A stretch of DNA of 64,000 nt from Leclercia adecarboxylata (GTDB lineage Bacteria > Pseudomonadota > Gammaproteobacteria > Enterobacterales > Enterobacteriaceae), in assembly GCF_023639785.1 (NCBI RefSeq), contig NZ_CP098325.1, forward strand, positions 682,001-746,000, read 5' to 3'. Every line of letters begins with the position of its first letter. The first letter of the stretch is position 1. Shown piece by piece: positions 6,529-20,040 of the stretch. Below the pieces are notes generated by a model. The model was given only the letters and a program-made list of their open reading frames with translations. It did not search any database and had not been told where the DNA came from. A program made the position numbers and the translations under genes.

Positions 6529-7536
6529 ATGACGGGAATAACGCTGGCGGACGTGGCAAAACGGGCAGGCGTATCAACTGCAACGGTATCCATGGTGCTG
6601 TGCAATAAAGGGCGTATCTCCCAGGCCACGAGGGAGAAAGTCCTTAAGGCGCTGGACGAGACGGGCTACGTCTATAACCAGACGGCGGCTAATCTGCGCA
6701 ACCGCCGAAGTAACCAGGTCGGACTGCTGCTTCACGATATTACTAACCCGTTCTACGGCGAGATGACGGCAGGGCTGAGCCATGAGATGGAGCGTCACGA
6801 CATGCTGCTGTTCCTGGCAAACAGCGAAGAGTCTTCACCGCGCCAGCAGAAGTTCGTTGATTCATTGATGCGCAACAACGTCTGCGGCATGGTGCTGTGC
6901 GCGGCGCGCGAAACGCCGCAGGCTTTTTTTGATGGCCTGAAGCGACGCACTATTCCGGCGATTATGGTGGTGCGCCCCCTTAACGATCCGGATTTTGATT
7001 TTGTTGGCACAGATAACTTTCTCGGCACCCAGTTAGCCACGGAGCACCTGTTGCGCATGGGTCATCGCCATATCGCCTTTATCGGCGGAAGTGCGCGCTC
7101 GGGCTCGCGGGCGCAGCGCCTCGGCGGATTTACCAGCAAGCTGCTGGAGTATGGCGTAACGCCGAATCCAGAGTGGATCGTCACCGCCCAGGCCAGCCAA
7201 AGCGACGGGGCGCGCGTTGCGCAGGAACTGCTGTCGCACCACCCGCAGATCACGGCGGCAATCTGCTACCAGGACATCGTGGCGCTGGGCGTTATGCAGA
7301 GTTTACGCAAGCTGGGGCGCGAGCCGGGGAGCGATTTTGCGCTGGTCGGGTTCGATGACATTACCGAAGCAGGTCTGGTTCAGCCTGCATTAACGACGGT
7401 GTCGGTGGCCGCCAAAGAGATCGGTCGTAAGGCGGGGGAGCTGCTCTTTAGCCGCATTCAGGGGAATGACGAGCCGCCAAAGCGCATCATCCTGCCCCCT
7501 ACGCTGGTGGTGCGTGAGTCGTGCGGTTTTCGATGA
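6529..7536 (+). CDS. LacI/GalR-family repressor of the PTS-isomerase locus
   Basis: 335 residues from the ATG at 6529, which has AAGGAG 5-10 bp upstream; an in-frame GTG at 6481 lies across operator 3 and is less likely. The N-terminal helix-turn-helix reads TLADVAKRAGVSTATVSMVL with hinge region to about residue 60. A periplasmic-binding-protein-like sensor follows (VGLLLHDITNPFYGEMTAGL, then AFIGGSARSGSRAQRLGG and VGFDDITEAGLVQPALTTV). It recalls the MalI branch of the family. It is divergent from the PTS operon and flanked by matching operators, so local repression released by a sugar or sugar phosphate is the natural reading. Confidence 0.88.
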   Translation: MTGITLADVAKRAGVSTATVSMVLCNKGRISQATREKVLKALDETGYVYNQTAANLRNRRSNQVGLLLHDITNPFYGEMTAGLSHEMERHDMLLFLANSEESSPRQQKFVDSLMRNNVCGMVLCAARETPQAFFDGLKRRTIPAIMVVRPLNDPDFDFVGTDNFLGTQLATEHLLRMGHRHIAFIGGSARSGSRAQRLGGFTSKLLEYGVTPNPEWIVTAQASQSDGARVAQELLSHHPQITAAICYQDIVALGVMQSLRKLGREPGSDFALVGFDDITEAGLVQPALTTVSVAAKEIGRKAGELLFSRIQGNDEPPKRIILPPTLVVRESCGFR

Positions 7537-7654
7537 CACCTATGTTTTTTACTGATATCTGACCCGTTTTATCATTAAATTCTAATTATCGGCGTTTTCA
7601 GATGGCGGCAATCTCGCTGGCTGGTTACTCTGGAAACGATTTACATCATTTTAA

Positions 7655-8491
<837 letters not shown>

Positions 8492-8544
8492 TCATAGTTA
8501 CCCTTCGTGATGTGGTTATTGCAGTCGTAATTACTTGATTGCAG

Positions 8545-8574
8545 AGGGCAATATTTTATTGCCCTTTAATTTTA
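8545..8574 (+). terminator. dapB terminator
   Basis: AGGGCAAT (8545-8552), loop ATTTT, ATTGCCCT (8558-8565), followed by a T-rich stretch TTAATTTTA. It lies about 55 bp past the dapB stop. Confidence 0.75.
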
Positions 8575-8653
8575 TGCTCTTCGTTTTTATTTCTTCATGA
8601 TGCAACCAAAAAAATAACTTGTTACTCGGTTTTTTGTTTCAAAATTGTGAATT

Positions 8654-8669
8654 TTGACCAAGTGGTCCA
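8654..8669. promoter_or_regulatory. RutR site upstream of carA
   Basis: TTGACCAAGTGGTCCA matches the RutR palindrome TTGACCA-N2-TGGTCAA with one mismatch. In E. coli RutR acts on the upstream carAB promoter P1 in response to uracil; the site lies in the matching place, about 290 bp before carA. Confidence 0.7.
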
Positions 8670-8710
8670 CTTTTTTGAGGTGGGTAAGATGTTTTAACAA
8701 TAAAATCGGC

Positions 8711-8726
8711 CCGCAAGCGTTTTCCC
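8711..8726. promoter_or_regulatory. PurR box upstream of carA
   Basis: CCGCAAGCGTTTTCCC fits the PurR consensus ACGCAAACGTTTNCNT at the core. PurR is a known repressor of carAB P1 in E. coli, giving purine control of carbamoyl phosphate synthesis. Confidence 0.65.
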
Positions 8727-8880
8727 AGGTGATTTAGTTGATCTTTTTGCCTGTTAACTTCGCTCTCTTCCATCAGTGGCGCGAAAATCACATACAAAAC
8801 CCACTTTTTAAGTTGACTTTCCCCTGTCAAATCTCCAGAATGCCGCCGTTTGCCGAAAATCCACTGGCAGCAAATTTGCA

Positions 8881-8936
8881 TTGATTCAAACCATGGTTAT
8901 GAATTAATATGCAAATAAAGTGAGTGAATATTCTCT
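8881..8936 (+). promoter_or_regulatory. carAB proximal promoter (P2) with two ARG boxes
   Basis: TTGATT (8881-8886) and TTAATA (8904-8909), 17 bp apart, are a plausible -35/-10 pair. Two 18-bp ARG boxes overlap and follow it, about 8897-8914 (core TGAATTAATATGCA) and 8919-8936 (core GTGAATATTC). ArgR with arginine would cover the promoter. Apart from the RutR and PurR sites, I recognise nothing else in the 455-bp dapB-carA gap. Confidence 0.65.
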
Positions 8937-8946
8937 GGAGGATGTT

Positions 8947-10095
8947 TTGATTAAGTCAGCGCTATTGGTTCTGGAAGACGGAACCCAGTTTATCGGTCGG
9001 GCCATTGGGGCAACAGGTTCGGCGGTTGGGGAAGTCGTTTTCAATACTTCAATGACCGGTTATCAAGAAATCCTCACTGATCCTTCCTATTCCCGCCAAA
9101 TCGTCACTCTAACTTATCCCCATATCGGTAATGTCGGCTCTAATGCCGCTGATGAAGAGTCCTCCCAGGTACATGCACAAGGTCTGATTATTCGTGACCT
9201 GCCGCTGATTGCCAGCAACTACCGCAATACCGAAGACCTCTCGTCCTACCTGAAACGCCATAACATCGTGGCGATTGCCGATATCGATACCCGTAAGCTG
9301 ACGCGTCTGCTGCGTGAAAAAGGTGCCCAGAACGGCTGCATCATCGCTGGCGACAATCTGGATGCGGCCCTGGCGCAAGAAAAAGCCAAAGCCTTCCCGG
9401 GTCTGAACGGAATGGATCTGGCAAAAGAAGTGACAACGGCTGAATCCTACAGCTGGACGCAGGGCAGCTGGACGCTGGCAGACGAACTGCCGGAAGCGAA
9501 AAAAGAAGACGAACTGCCGTTCCACGTGGTGGCCTACGATTACGGCGCCAAGCGCAACATCCTGCGTATGCTGGTTGACCGTGGCTGCCGCCTGACCGTC
9601 GTGCCGGCTAAAACCCCGGCAGACGAAGTGCTGAAGATGAACCCGGACGGGATCTTCCTCTCCAACGGCCCGGGCGACCCGGCACCGTGCGACTACGCTA
9701 TCGACGCGATTAAGACCTTCCTTGAAACCGATATTCCGGTCTTCGGCATCTGTCTCGGTCATCAGCTGCTGGCCCTGGCGAGCGGTGCGAAAACCGTGAA
9801 GATGAAGTTTGGTCACCACGGTGGTAACCACCCGGTGAAAGATATCGACAACAACACGGTAATGATTACCGCGCAGAACCACGGTTTTGCCGTCGATGAA
9901 GCCTCCATGCCTGCCAACCTGCGCGTCACGCACAAGTCGCTGTTCGATGGCACCCTGCAAGGGATTCATCGTACCGACAAACCGGCGTTCAGCTTCCAGG
10001 GTCACCCGGAGGCAAGCCCGGGCCCGCACGATGCCGCGCCGCTGTTCGATCACTTCATCGAACTTATCGAGCAATACCGTAAGACCGCTAAATAA
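8947..10095 (+). CDS. carA: Carbamoyl-phosphate synthase small (glutaminase) subunit
   Basis: 382 residues from TTG at 8947. CTGGAGG sits 5 bp before it, and the same TTG start is used in E. coli; an in-frame GTG at 8920 would add nine residues and lies inside an ARG box. The C-terminal class I glutamine amidotransferase domain carries the nucleophile in [10 protein letters not shown] and the His/Glu pair in [12 protein letters not shown]. CarA releases ammonia from glutamine and channels it to CarB for carbamoyl phosphate, feeding arginine and pyrimidine synthesis. carB follows after 18 bp. Confidence 0.97.
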   Translation: MIKSALLVLEDGTQFIGRAIGATGSAVGEVVFNTSMTGYQEILTDPSYSRQIVTLTYPHIGNVGSNAADEESSQVHAQGLIIRDLPLIASNYRNTEDLSSYLKRHNIVAIADIDTRKLTRLLREKGAQNGCIIAGDNLDAALAQEKAKAFPGLNGMDLAKEVTTAESYSWTQGSWTLADELPEAKKEDELPFHVVAYDYGAKRNILRMLVDRGCRLTVVPAKTPADEVLKMNPDGIFLSNGPGDPAPCDYAIDAIKTFLETDIPVFGICLGHQLLALASGAKTVKMKFGHHGGNHPVKDIDNNTVMITAQNHGFAVDEASMPANLRVTHKSLFDGTLQGIHRTDKPAFSFQGHPEASPGPHDAAPLFDHFIELIEQYRKTAK

Positions 10096-10113
10096 TCAGG
10101 AGCCGAGAAGACC

Positions 10114-13338
<3,225 letters not shown>

Positions 13339-13347
13339 TAAACATAC

Positions 13348-13382
13348 GCAGGTCTGGTGGCGCTTCGCTTACCGGACCTGCG
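13348..13382. repeat. REP-like hairpin after carB
   Basis: GCAGGTCTGGT pairs with ACCGGACCTGC (one G-T wobble) around GGCGCTTCGCTT. The inner core resembles the REP elements at 27831 and 34011. It can protect the carB mRNA end or contribute to termination. Confidence 0.6.
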
Positions 13383-13491
13383 ATGATTGTCTTCCTCTTC
13401 AGAACCTTCTGCTTTCTCATCTCCCGTCAGACAGTTAGCCTAAAATTATCAGGTCGATAATTAAATCCAACTGAAAAGCAGGGAGAACACC

Positions 13492-13725
13492 ATGCGAAAT
13501 AATCTTTTGCTGACTTCAATTTTTGCTGCCGCAGCACTGTTTACCGTTGCCGGTTGTTCATCTAATCAGGCGGTGAAAACCACCGATGGCAAAACCATCG
13601 TCACCGACGGTAAACCGCAGGTGGATGATGATACCGGTCTGGTGTCGTATGAAAATGCGGAAACCGGGCAGACTGAGCAGATCAATCGCGATCAGGTTAA
13701 ATCCATGGGTGAACTGGATAACTGA
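13492..13725 (+). CDS. YgdI/YgdR-family small lipoprotein
   Basis: 77-residue precursor. A hydrophobic signal peptide ends in the lipobox VAGC, so Cys22 becomes the lipidated residue and the mature protein has about 56 residues. The mature part, with TTDGKTIVTDGKP and GLVSYENAETGQTEQINRDQV, is the SH3-like YgdI/YgdR domain (DUF903 type). Function unknown; outer-membrane anchoring is expected because position +2 is Ser, not Asp. GGGAGA precedes the ATG. It has its own terminator and probably its own promoter, and it is not present between carB and kefF in E. coli as I recall. Confidence 0.85.
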   Translation: MRNNLLLTSIFAAAALFTVAGCSSNQAVKTTDGKTIVTDGKPQVDDDTGLVSYENAETGQTEQINRDQVKSMGELDN

Positions 13726-13730
13726 TAAAA

Positions 13731-13760
13731 AAATGCAGTGGCCGAGGCCACTGCATTTTT
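13731..13760. terminator. Bidirectional terminator between lipoprotein and autotransporter genes
   Basis: AAATGCAGTGGCC and GGCCACTGCATTT form a 13-bp stem around a minimal GA loop, with A-runs and T-runs on either side. It can serve both converging genes. Confidence 0.85.
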
Positions 13761-13780
13761 CATTGCGGAAGGAAAAGGAA

Positions 13781-16648
13781 TTACCAGCGGTGATTTAACA
13801 GGATATGACCGCCATAAGCGTCGTAGCTGTTTTCGCCCCATTCGCCGCTCGCGCGCAGGGAGATCATCGTGGTTTCATTCAGCTTGCCGGTAATGCCCAG
13901 CTCCAGCTGACCGCGATCTTCTGGCGTATCATTACTGAACGCTTCGCCGTTAAAGGCGATATCGTTTTGTCCAGCGCCTTTCAGCCAGTTTACCGCCACA
14001 TAAGGCTGCCAGGCCTGTACATCTTTCTGATTGAAGTAGCTGGTTTTCACGCCCAGACGTCCCAGAACGCCGTCTTTATCGAGGGTAGAAACACGTACGC
14101 CATCGGCGTCAGTGTGGTTTTCCTGATCGAGATAGCTATAGATGGCCTGGATCTGCGGTTCAATTTTCCAGGTTCTTTCGTTTTCTGAGTTAACAACCCA
14201 GGCGTGACCCGCTTCCAGCGAGGCGGCAAAGCCCTGGCTATTATAGGACTCGTTGTCGCGACCGTCGCTTCTCAGCTTGTTGTGATACCAGCCTAAAGAG
14301 GCCCAGCTGTCGATATAGCTGCCCTTACGCAGCTGCTGATCTTCCTGCCAGGTGGCGTATACGCCGACGTTCACCCCGTCCACTTTACCGTGTGCAGAGC
14401 GCTTGCTGCCGGTAGAGGTGGAATCCGTTTTGGCCTGACCAGCACCGAACATCACCCCGCTATGCAGCACCCCGGTGTCCATCTTCTTGCTGATAAAATC
14501 AGTGCCGACCTGCATGACGTACTGGGTGGTGTCATAGTTAACTTTGCCGCCCGCCACGTTATTTTCATGATAGCGACCTTTGACGTACATCCAGGTATTG
14601 AGATCCTCTTCATTACGCAGCGTCAGCTGATCGCGATCGTCGCGTTTATGCAGGAACATGTCCTGGGCAGCGAGATAGTTACCTAAATAGGCGCCCACTT
14701 CAGGTGCGAGGTTGGCCGGAGCCGGAGCCGGTGTTGGGTCTGGCGTTGGGTCCGGCGTTGGATCCGGCGTTGGGTCTGGTGTTGGATCCGGCGTTGGGTC
14801 CGGAGTTGGATCTGGCGTTGGATCTGGTGTAGGCGCAGGCGTAGTATCTACAGATTCCAGGTACCAGTTACCATCGGTGTGCTGGTTCAGGCTATATTCC
14901 CATGCCCCGACCACGACCGGTCTGGAGAGAGAAAACGCGGCATCGGAGTTGCCACCCACGCTCACCACCTGCATGCCGTTGACGGTTTGCGCACCCATCC
15001 CGCCGATATTTGAGATACGAATACCAGATTCACCGGCACTGTTGCCCGTGATGGTCAGGTGGTCGGTCGCAGAGTTGTCATCGCCCACCACGCTGTTCAT
15101 GGCGATCAGGCTGCCGCTTACGCCGGTATAGTCACCGTTAATGGTGAAATCGTTGCCGACGCTGTCATTCAACCCGGCGATCTGCAGCGTGCCGCTGTTG
15201 GTCACGTTTCCGTTAATAGCGTTAACGGTAGAGGAGGTGGACGCGCTGTTTCCCTGCACGGCATTCCATGACGCCAGTACGCCGCCGCTGAGGATATCAA
15301 CGTTGTTGTTAACGGTACCTGCGCTGGCGAAGGTTGCGCCATCCTGAATGGTTACGGTGGCGGTGTTGCCTGCGCCACCCAGGGTTGCCCCTTCAGCGAC
15401 CAGGGTGGTGCCGCTGCGCAGCAGGGTATTACCGGTATAGCTGTTGTTGCCGGTCAGGGTTAACAGGTTAGCGTCGACTTTCTCTACTTTGCCAGTGCCA
15501 GTGATATCAGACGCGAAGGTGGAATCAGAGCCCTGATTAAAGATAAAGGTGCCGTTATTGGCGACGGTGCCGGTCAGCGAGCCGGTGTTGGTGCCGTCGC
15601 CCAGCTGCAATGTGGCGTTACTGGCAACGAGGGTATTTCCGGCGCCATTTTTTACGTCGCCAGCGAGAGTCAGTTTACCTTTGTTGACCTTAATGGAATC
15701 ACCCGTACCAATCACATCGACATTACCCGTCAGAGCCCACTCTGTACCGTTCATGTTCAGGGAAGCAAAACCATCACCTTCATTCAAACCGCGGAAGTTG
15801 CTGTCTTCGGAACCCTGGCCATTTAAAGTCAATGTATTTGTTTTTGAATTGGTGGAAATAACATCGCCATCAAGTGAAGACCCGGTTTTCAGCGTCAAGG
15901 TATTGGTCTGAGTGCTTTCAAAAGTGATTGCACTTTGTGCACCCTTTATCAGACCAGAGTTAATAAACTGAATACTGTGATTATCGGTTACGATGACACC
16001 ATTTTTCGCACCTTCGATTGTTCCGCTATTCTCAGCGTTACTGTTACCTGTATTACTGAGCTTGACACCATGATCGGCAGTGCCAGTCATATGACCATTA
16101 TTAACGAGCAAGATAGTATTATCGGCTGAGAATGCCGTTTTACCTTCTATCATTCCTGTTTTGGTATTCTCGAGGGTAATACTGCCTGCATCTCTCCCAA
16201 TCTTAATGCCAGTTTCTGCACCACTAATTGTGCCGGCGTTGTTTATTTGGCCGCCCATCTTATCGATATCAATCCCGTTGGCGGCGGTGGATTTTATCAA
16301 CGCATTTTGGTTATTATTGAGCGTAAGTCGTTGTCCACCCGTTTGGATAAACATTCCATCGCCCTCGCCAGTAATCTGCCCGTTGTTTTCGATACTGACA
16401 ACATCACCGCCAAAGACATTGACAGAAGGACCTGTAGTGGTAGGGGAAATAGTTACACCTTCAACGATAATGTACTTATCATCTGCTTCGAAATTCAGTA
16501 CTTTTTCTGTAGAACCACTGATTGTCGTTTCTGCGGACACCATTAATGGCGTAAATACCATCAGCGCAGACAACGCCGGAAAAATCGCTTTTAGCGATTT
16601 TGTCGTTCTGTTTAATTCTGGAGTTTTGTTTTTCATTTTCACATCCAT
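13781..16648 (-). CDS. Autotransporter outer-membrane beta-barrel protein (type Va, 955 aa)
   Basis: An extended signal peptide (positively charged start, hydrophobic LKAIFPALSALMVFTPLMVSA, cleavage before ETTISG) leads into a passenger of about 560 residues. The passenger is made of Asn/Gly/Thr-rich repeats (NNGxIxG, LTLNN, GNNSYTGNT) typical of a beta-helix of the pertactin/AIDA kind. A linker of eight Thr-Pro-Asp-Pro units lies at about residues 609-640. The last 300 residues form the translocator barrel, ending in the outer-membrane signature ILLNHRW with a terminal aromatic. No protease or lipase motif is visible, so adhesion or aggregation is the best guess. The start could also be Met5, four codons later. 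The gene is flanked by a terminator and an AT-rich region and replaces the cai/fix region of E. coli. Confidence 0.88.
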   Translation of the reverse strand: MDVKMKNKTPELNRTTKSLKAIFPALSALMVFTPLMVSAETTISGSTEKVLNFEADDKYIIVEGVTISPTTTGPSVNVFGGDVVSIENNGQITGEGDGMFIQTGGQRLTLNNNQNALIKSTAANGIDIDKMGGQINNAGTISGAETGIKIGRDAGSITLENTKTGMIEGKTAFSADNTILLVNNGHMTGTADHGVKLSNTGNSNAENSGTIEGAKNGVIVTDNHSIQFINSGLIKGAQSAITFESTQTNTLTLKTGSSLDGDVISTNSKTNTLTLNGQGSEDSNFRGLNEGDGFASLNMNGTEWALTGNVDVIGTGDSIKVNKGKLTLAGDVKNGAGNTLVASNATLQLGDGTNTGSLTGTVANNGTFIFNQGSDSTFASDITGTGKVEKVDANLLTLTGNNSYTGNTLLRSGTTLVAEGATLGGAGNTATVTIQDGATFASAGTVNNNVDILSGGVLASWNAVQGNSASTSSTVNAINGNVTNSGTLQIAGLNDSVGNDFTINGDYTGVSGSLIAMNSVVGDDNSATDHLTITGNSAGESGIRISNIGGMGAQTVNGMQVVSVGGNSDAAFSLSRPVVVGAWEYSLNQHTDGNWYLESVDTTPAPTPDPTPDPTPDPTPDPTPDPTPDPTPDPTPDPTPAPAPANLAPEVGAYLGNYLAAQDMFLHKRDDRDQLTLRNEEDLNTWMYVKGRYHENNVAGGKVNYDTTQYVMQVGTDFISKKMDTGVLHSGVMFGAGQAKTDSTSTGSKRSAHGKVDGVNVGVYATWQEDQQLRKGSYIDSWASLGWYHNKLRSDGRDNESYNSQGFAASLEAGHAWVVNSENERTWKIEPQIQAIYSYLDQENHTDADGVRVSTLDKDGVLGRLGVKTSYFNQKDVQAWQPYVAVNWLKGAGQNDIAFNGEAFSNDTPEDRGQLELGITGKLNETTMISLRASGEWGENSYDAYGGHILLNHRW
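14730..14825. repeat. 12-bp tandem repeat, eight units, coding for the Thr-Pro-Asp-Pro linker
   Basis: Eight units of GGNGTTGGRTCY (plus strand) follow each other without gaps inside the autotransporter gene. The variable bases are mostly third codon positions on the coding strand. Loss or gain of a unit keeps the frame and would change linker length. Confidence 0.95.
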
Positions 16649-17013
16649 TTTGTGATTAAAGGATGTGCATTTTAGAGAGGGGGTAATTTTTTGTAAATCA
16701 CCGGTTTTTAAGATAATATTTATTTTTCTGGTTTAATCATTTGATTTTTGTTGTTTTTTAACACGGCGATAAATTTTAAATTATAGATTTAATTCAGTTT
16801 AACCATAATAATTTTACATTTTATGTGGTGATTAATTATATTTTTAAATATCATATTTTTTTATTATGGATTTAATAATTACAATAGATTTTGACGCAAA
16901 AGCATTTATCAATCTTTGCGGTTAAGGCCAGCACCGGTACAGAGCCCTTCAAACGCCTCGCTTTCCTGTCTACACTGACTGTCACAACCAGATAGTCGTT
17001 CAACCAGGTAATC
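16649..17013. other. AT-rich intergenic region between autotransporter and kefF
   Basis: 365 bp without a gene. Bases 16680-16900 are very AT-rich with many A/T runs, unlike the flanking core genes. No promoter stands out. Such regions upstream of surface-protein genes are frequent H-NS targets; this is an inference from composition. Confidence 0.5.
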
Positions 17014-17544
17014 ATGATCCTCATTATTTACGCCCATCCTTACCCGCATCATTCCCATGCGAATAAACGGATGCTCGATCAGGTCAAGACGCTGGAGGGC
17101 GTGGAGATCCGCTCGCTCTACCAGCTCTATCCGGACTTTAATATTGATATCGCCGCCGAGCAGGAGGCGATCGCCAGAGCTGATTTGATCGTCTGGCAAC
17201 ATCCGATGCAGTGGTACAGCACACCGCCGTTGCTGAAGCTGTGGATCGATAAAGTGTTCTCTCACGGCTGGGCATACGGCCATAACGGTAGGGCGCTGAA
17301 GGGCAAAAGTCTGCTCTGGGCAGTGACCACCGGTGGCGGTGAAAGCCATTTTGATATCGGCTCCTTCCCCGGTTTTGAGGTGCTGGCGCAGCCCCTGCAG
17401 GCCACCGCGCTCTATTGCGGGCTGAACTGGCTCCCGCCGTTTGCCATGCACTGCACGTTCGTTTGCGATGACGAAACCCTTCAGGCGCAGGCGCGTCACT
17501 ATAAACAACGGTTACTCGACTGGCAGGAGGCGCACCATGGATAG
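17014..17544 (+). CDS. kefF: Glutathione-regulated potassium-efflux ancillary protein KefF
   Basis: 176 residues, flavodoxin-like quinone reductase fold of the NQO1/modulator of drug activity family. The N-terminus [15 protein letters not shown] and the [15 protein letters not shown] segment near residue 67 hold the FMN-site residues. KefF binds KefC at the membrane and is needed for full channel activity; it also reduces quinones and electrophiles. Its stop overlaps the kefC start by 8 bp, so the two are coupled. The segment before the ATG carries only a weak AGGTAA ribosome site. Confidence 0.95.
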   Translation: MILIIYAHPYPHHSHANKRMLDQVKTLEGVEIRSLYQLYPDFNIDIAAEQEAIARADLIVWQHPMQWYSTPPLLKLWIDKVFSHGWAYGHNGRALKGKSLLWAVTTGGGESHFDIGSFPGFEVLAQPLQATALYCGLNWLPPFAMHCTFVCDDETLQAQARHYKQRLLDWQEAHHG

Positions 17545-19402
17545 CCATACGCTGATTCAGGCGCTGATCTATTTGGGCGCCGCGGCGCTGATTGTGCCCG
17601 TTGCGGTACGTCTTGGACTGGGCTCGGTGTTGGGCTATCTGATTGCCGGGTGCGTCATTGGTCCCTGGGGATTCCGGCTGGTCACCGATGCCGAGTCGAT
17701 TCTGCACTTCGCTGAAATCGGCGTGGTACTGATGCTGTTTGTTATCGGCCTGGAGCTGGATCCGCGTCGCCTGTGGAAGCTGCGAGCGTCGGTATTTGGC
17801 GGCGGGGCGTTGCAGATGCTCGCCTGCGGTTTGCTGCTGGGTGGGTTCTGTATCCTGCTGGGCATGGACTGGAAAGTGGCGGAGCTGATCGGCATGACGC
17901 TGGCCCTCTCGTCCACGGCGATCGCCATGCAGGCCATGAATGAGCGCAACCTGACGGTTTCGCAGATGGGGCGCAGCGCCTTCTCGGTGTTGTTGTTCCA
18001 GGATATTGCCGCCATTCCGCTGGTGGCAATGATCCCGCTGCTGGCCACCTCCGGGGCGTCCACGACCCTGGGCGCGTTTGCCCTCTCGGCATTAAAAGTG
18101 GCCGGGGCGCTGACCCTGGTAGTGCTGCTGGGCCGCTACGTCAGCCGCCCTTTACTGCGCTTTGTCGCACGTTCCGGCCTGCGTGAAGTGTTCAGTGCCG
18201 TGGCCCTGTTCCTGGTCTTTGGTTTTGGCCTGATGCTGGAAGAGGCCGGGCTCTCTATGGCGATGGGGGCGTTTCTGGCAGGCGTTCTGCTGGCGAGCTC
18301 CGAGTATCGCCACGCGCTGGAAAGCGACATCGAACCCTTTAAGGGCCTGCTGTTGGGGCTGTTTTTCATCGGCGTGGGGATGTCCGTTGACTTCGGGACG
18401 CTGGTGACCCATCCGCTGCGCATCGCCATCCTGCTGGTGGGTTTCCTGGCCATTAAAATGACCATGCTCTGGCTGGTGGCTCGCCCGTTGAAGGTTCCCG
18501 CTAAACAGCGTCGCTGGTTTGCGGTGCTGCTGGGGCAGGGGAGCGAGTTCGCGTTCGTGGTTTTTGGCGCGGCGAACATGGCTAACGTGCTCGATCCTGA
18601 ATGGGCGAAAGCGCTAACGCTGGCGGTAGCGCTGTCGATGGCGGTAACACCGCTGCTGCTGGTGGTGTTGACGCGTCTGGAGGCAGCCGACAGTGGTCAG
18701 GAGCACGAGGCAGATGAAATTGATGAGGAACAACCGCGCGTGATCATCGCCGGGTTTGGTCGCTTCGGCCAGATTGCAGGCCGTTTGCTGCTCTCCAGCG
18801 GCGTGAAGATGGTTATCCTCGATCACGATCCGGACCACGTTGAAACCTTGCGTAAGTTTGATATGAAGGTCTTTTATGGCGATGCCACGCGGGTTGATCT
18901 GCTGGAGTCCGCCGGGGCGCAGAAGGCCGAAGTATTGATCAACGCGATAGACGATCCGAAGAACAGCCTGCAGCTGGCGGAACTGGCAAAGAGGCATTTC
19001 CCGCATCTGAAAATCATCTCCCGCGCACGCGATGTCGATCACTACATCCAGCTCCGCCAGATGGGTATCGACGCACCGGAGCGTGAAACCTTCGAAGGTG
19101 CGCTTAAGTCCGGTCGGCTGGCGCTGGAGAGCCTCGGCCTCGGTGCTTATGAGGCCCGTGAGCGCGCCGATCTGTTCCGCCGGTTTAATACGGAAATGGT
19201 TGAGGAGATGGCGGCGATGGTTGAAAACGATGCTACGTCGCGCGCGGCGGTGGTTAAACGTACCAGCGCCATGCTGACGGAGATCATCAATGAAGACCGA
19301 AATCACCTCTCGCTGACCCAGCGTCATGGCTGGCAGGGAACGGAAGAGGGTAAGCATACCGGCGATCCGCAGGATGAGCCGGAGAGCAAACCTGTAGTGT
19401 GA
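17537..19402 (+). CDS. kefC: Glutathione-regulated potassium-efflux system protein KefC
   Basis: 621 residues from ATG 17537, which has CAGGAGG in front of it; a longer open frame upstream lies inside kefF. The N-terminal 390 residues are the CPA2 antiporter membrane domain with about 12 hydrophobic segments (start [13 protein letters not shown]). The cytoplasmic RCK/TrkA-N domain begins at about residue 400 with [17 protein letters not shown], where NAD(H) and glutathione or its adducts bind. The protein releases K+ and acidifies the cytoplasm to protect against electrophiles. A charged C-terminal tail ends the chain. Confidence 0.97.
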   Translation: MDSHTLIQALIYLGAAALIVPVAVRLGLGSVLGYLIAGCVIGPWGFRLVTDAESILHFAEIGVVLMLFVIGLELDPRRLWKLRASVFGGGALQMLACGLLLGGFCILLGMDWKVAELIGMTLALSSTAIAMQAMNERNLTVSQMGRSAFSVLLFQDIAAIPLVAMIPLLATSGASTTLGAFALSALKVAGALTLVVLLGRYVSRPLLRFVARSGLREVFSAVALFLVFGFGLMLEEAGLSMAMGAFLAGVLLASSEYRHALESDIEPFKGLLLGLFFIGVGMSVDFGTLVTHPLRIAILLVGFLAIKMTMLWLVARPLKVPAKQRRWFAVLLGQGSEFAFVVFGAANMANVLDPEWAKALTLAVALSMAVTPLLLVVLTRLEAADSGQEHEADEIDEEQPRVIIAGFGRFGQIAGRLLLSSGVKMVILDHDPDHVETLRKFDMKVFYGDATRVDLLESAGAQKAEVLINAIDDPKNSLQLAELAKRHFPHLKIISRARDVDHYIQLRQMGIDAPERETFEGALKSGRLALESLGLGAYEARERADLFRRFNTEMVEEMAAMVENDATSRAAVVKRTSAMLTEIINEDRNHLSLTQRHGWQGTEEGKHTGDPQDEPESKPVV

Positions 19403-19513
19403 AGAGGGGTTGCCAGCAAATATAAAAAATTTCCTGTTCTTTACTCTGCCGCCAGTCGACGAAAGATTAAGCTTTCCGTATAGTGGCGGCAATTTTTTGC
19501 ATCCGGGAAATAA

Positions 19514-19996
<483 letters not shown>

Positions 19997-20002
19997 TCTG
20001 TT

Positions 20003-20040
20003 ACTGCACCTTTCCAGCCCGGAGAGGTGCAGTTCTCTTC
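20003..20040. terminator. Terminator between convergent folA and apaH
   Basis: ACTGCACCT (20003-20011) pairs with AGGTGCAGT (20025-20033), followed by TCTCTTCT. On the minus strand it would also follow apaH. Confidence 0.6.

Noticed and set aside
9109..10074. 321-codon open frame antisense to carA
   Set aside because: Same reason: shadow of biased codon use in carA.
14730..14825. Short regular repeats considered as a CRISPR-like array
   Set aside because: Units are 12 bp, contiguous, without spacers, in frame, and encode a Pro-rich linker.
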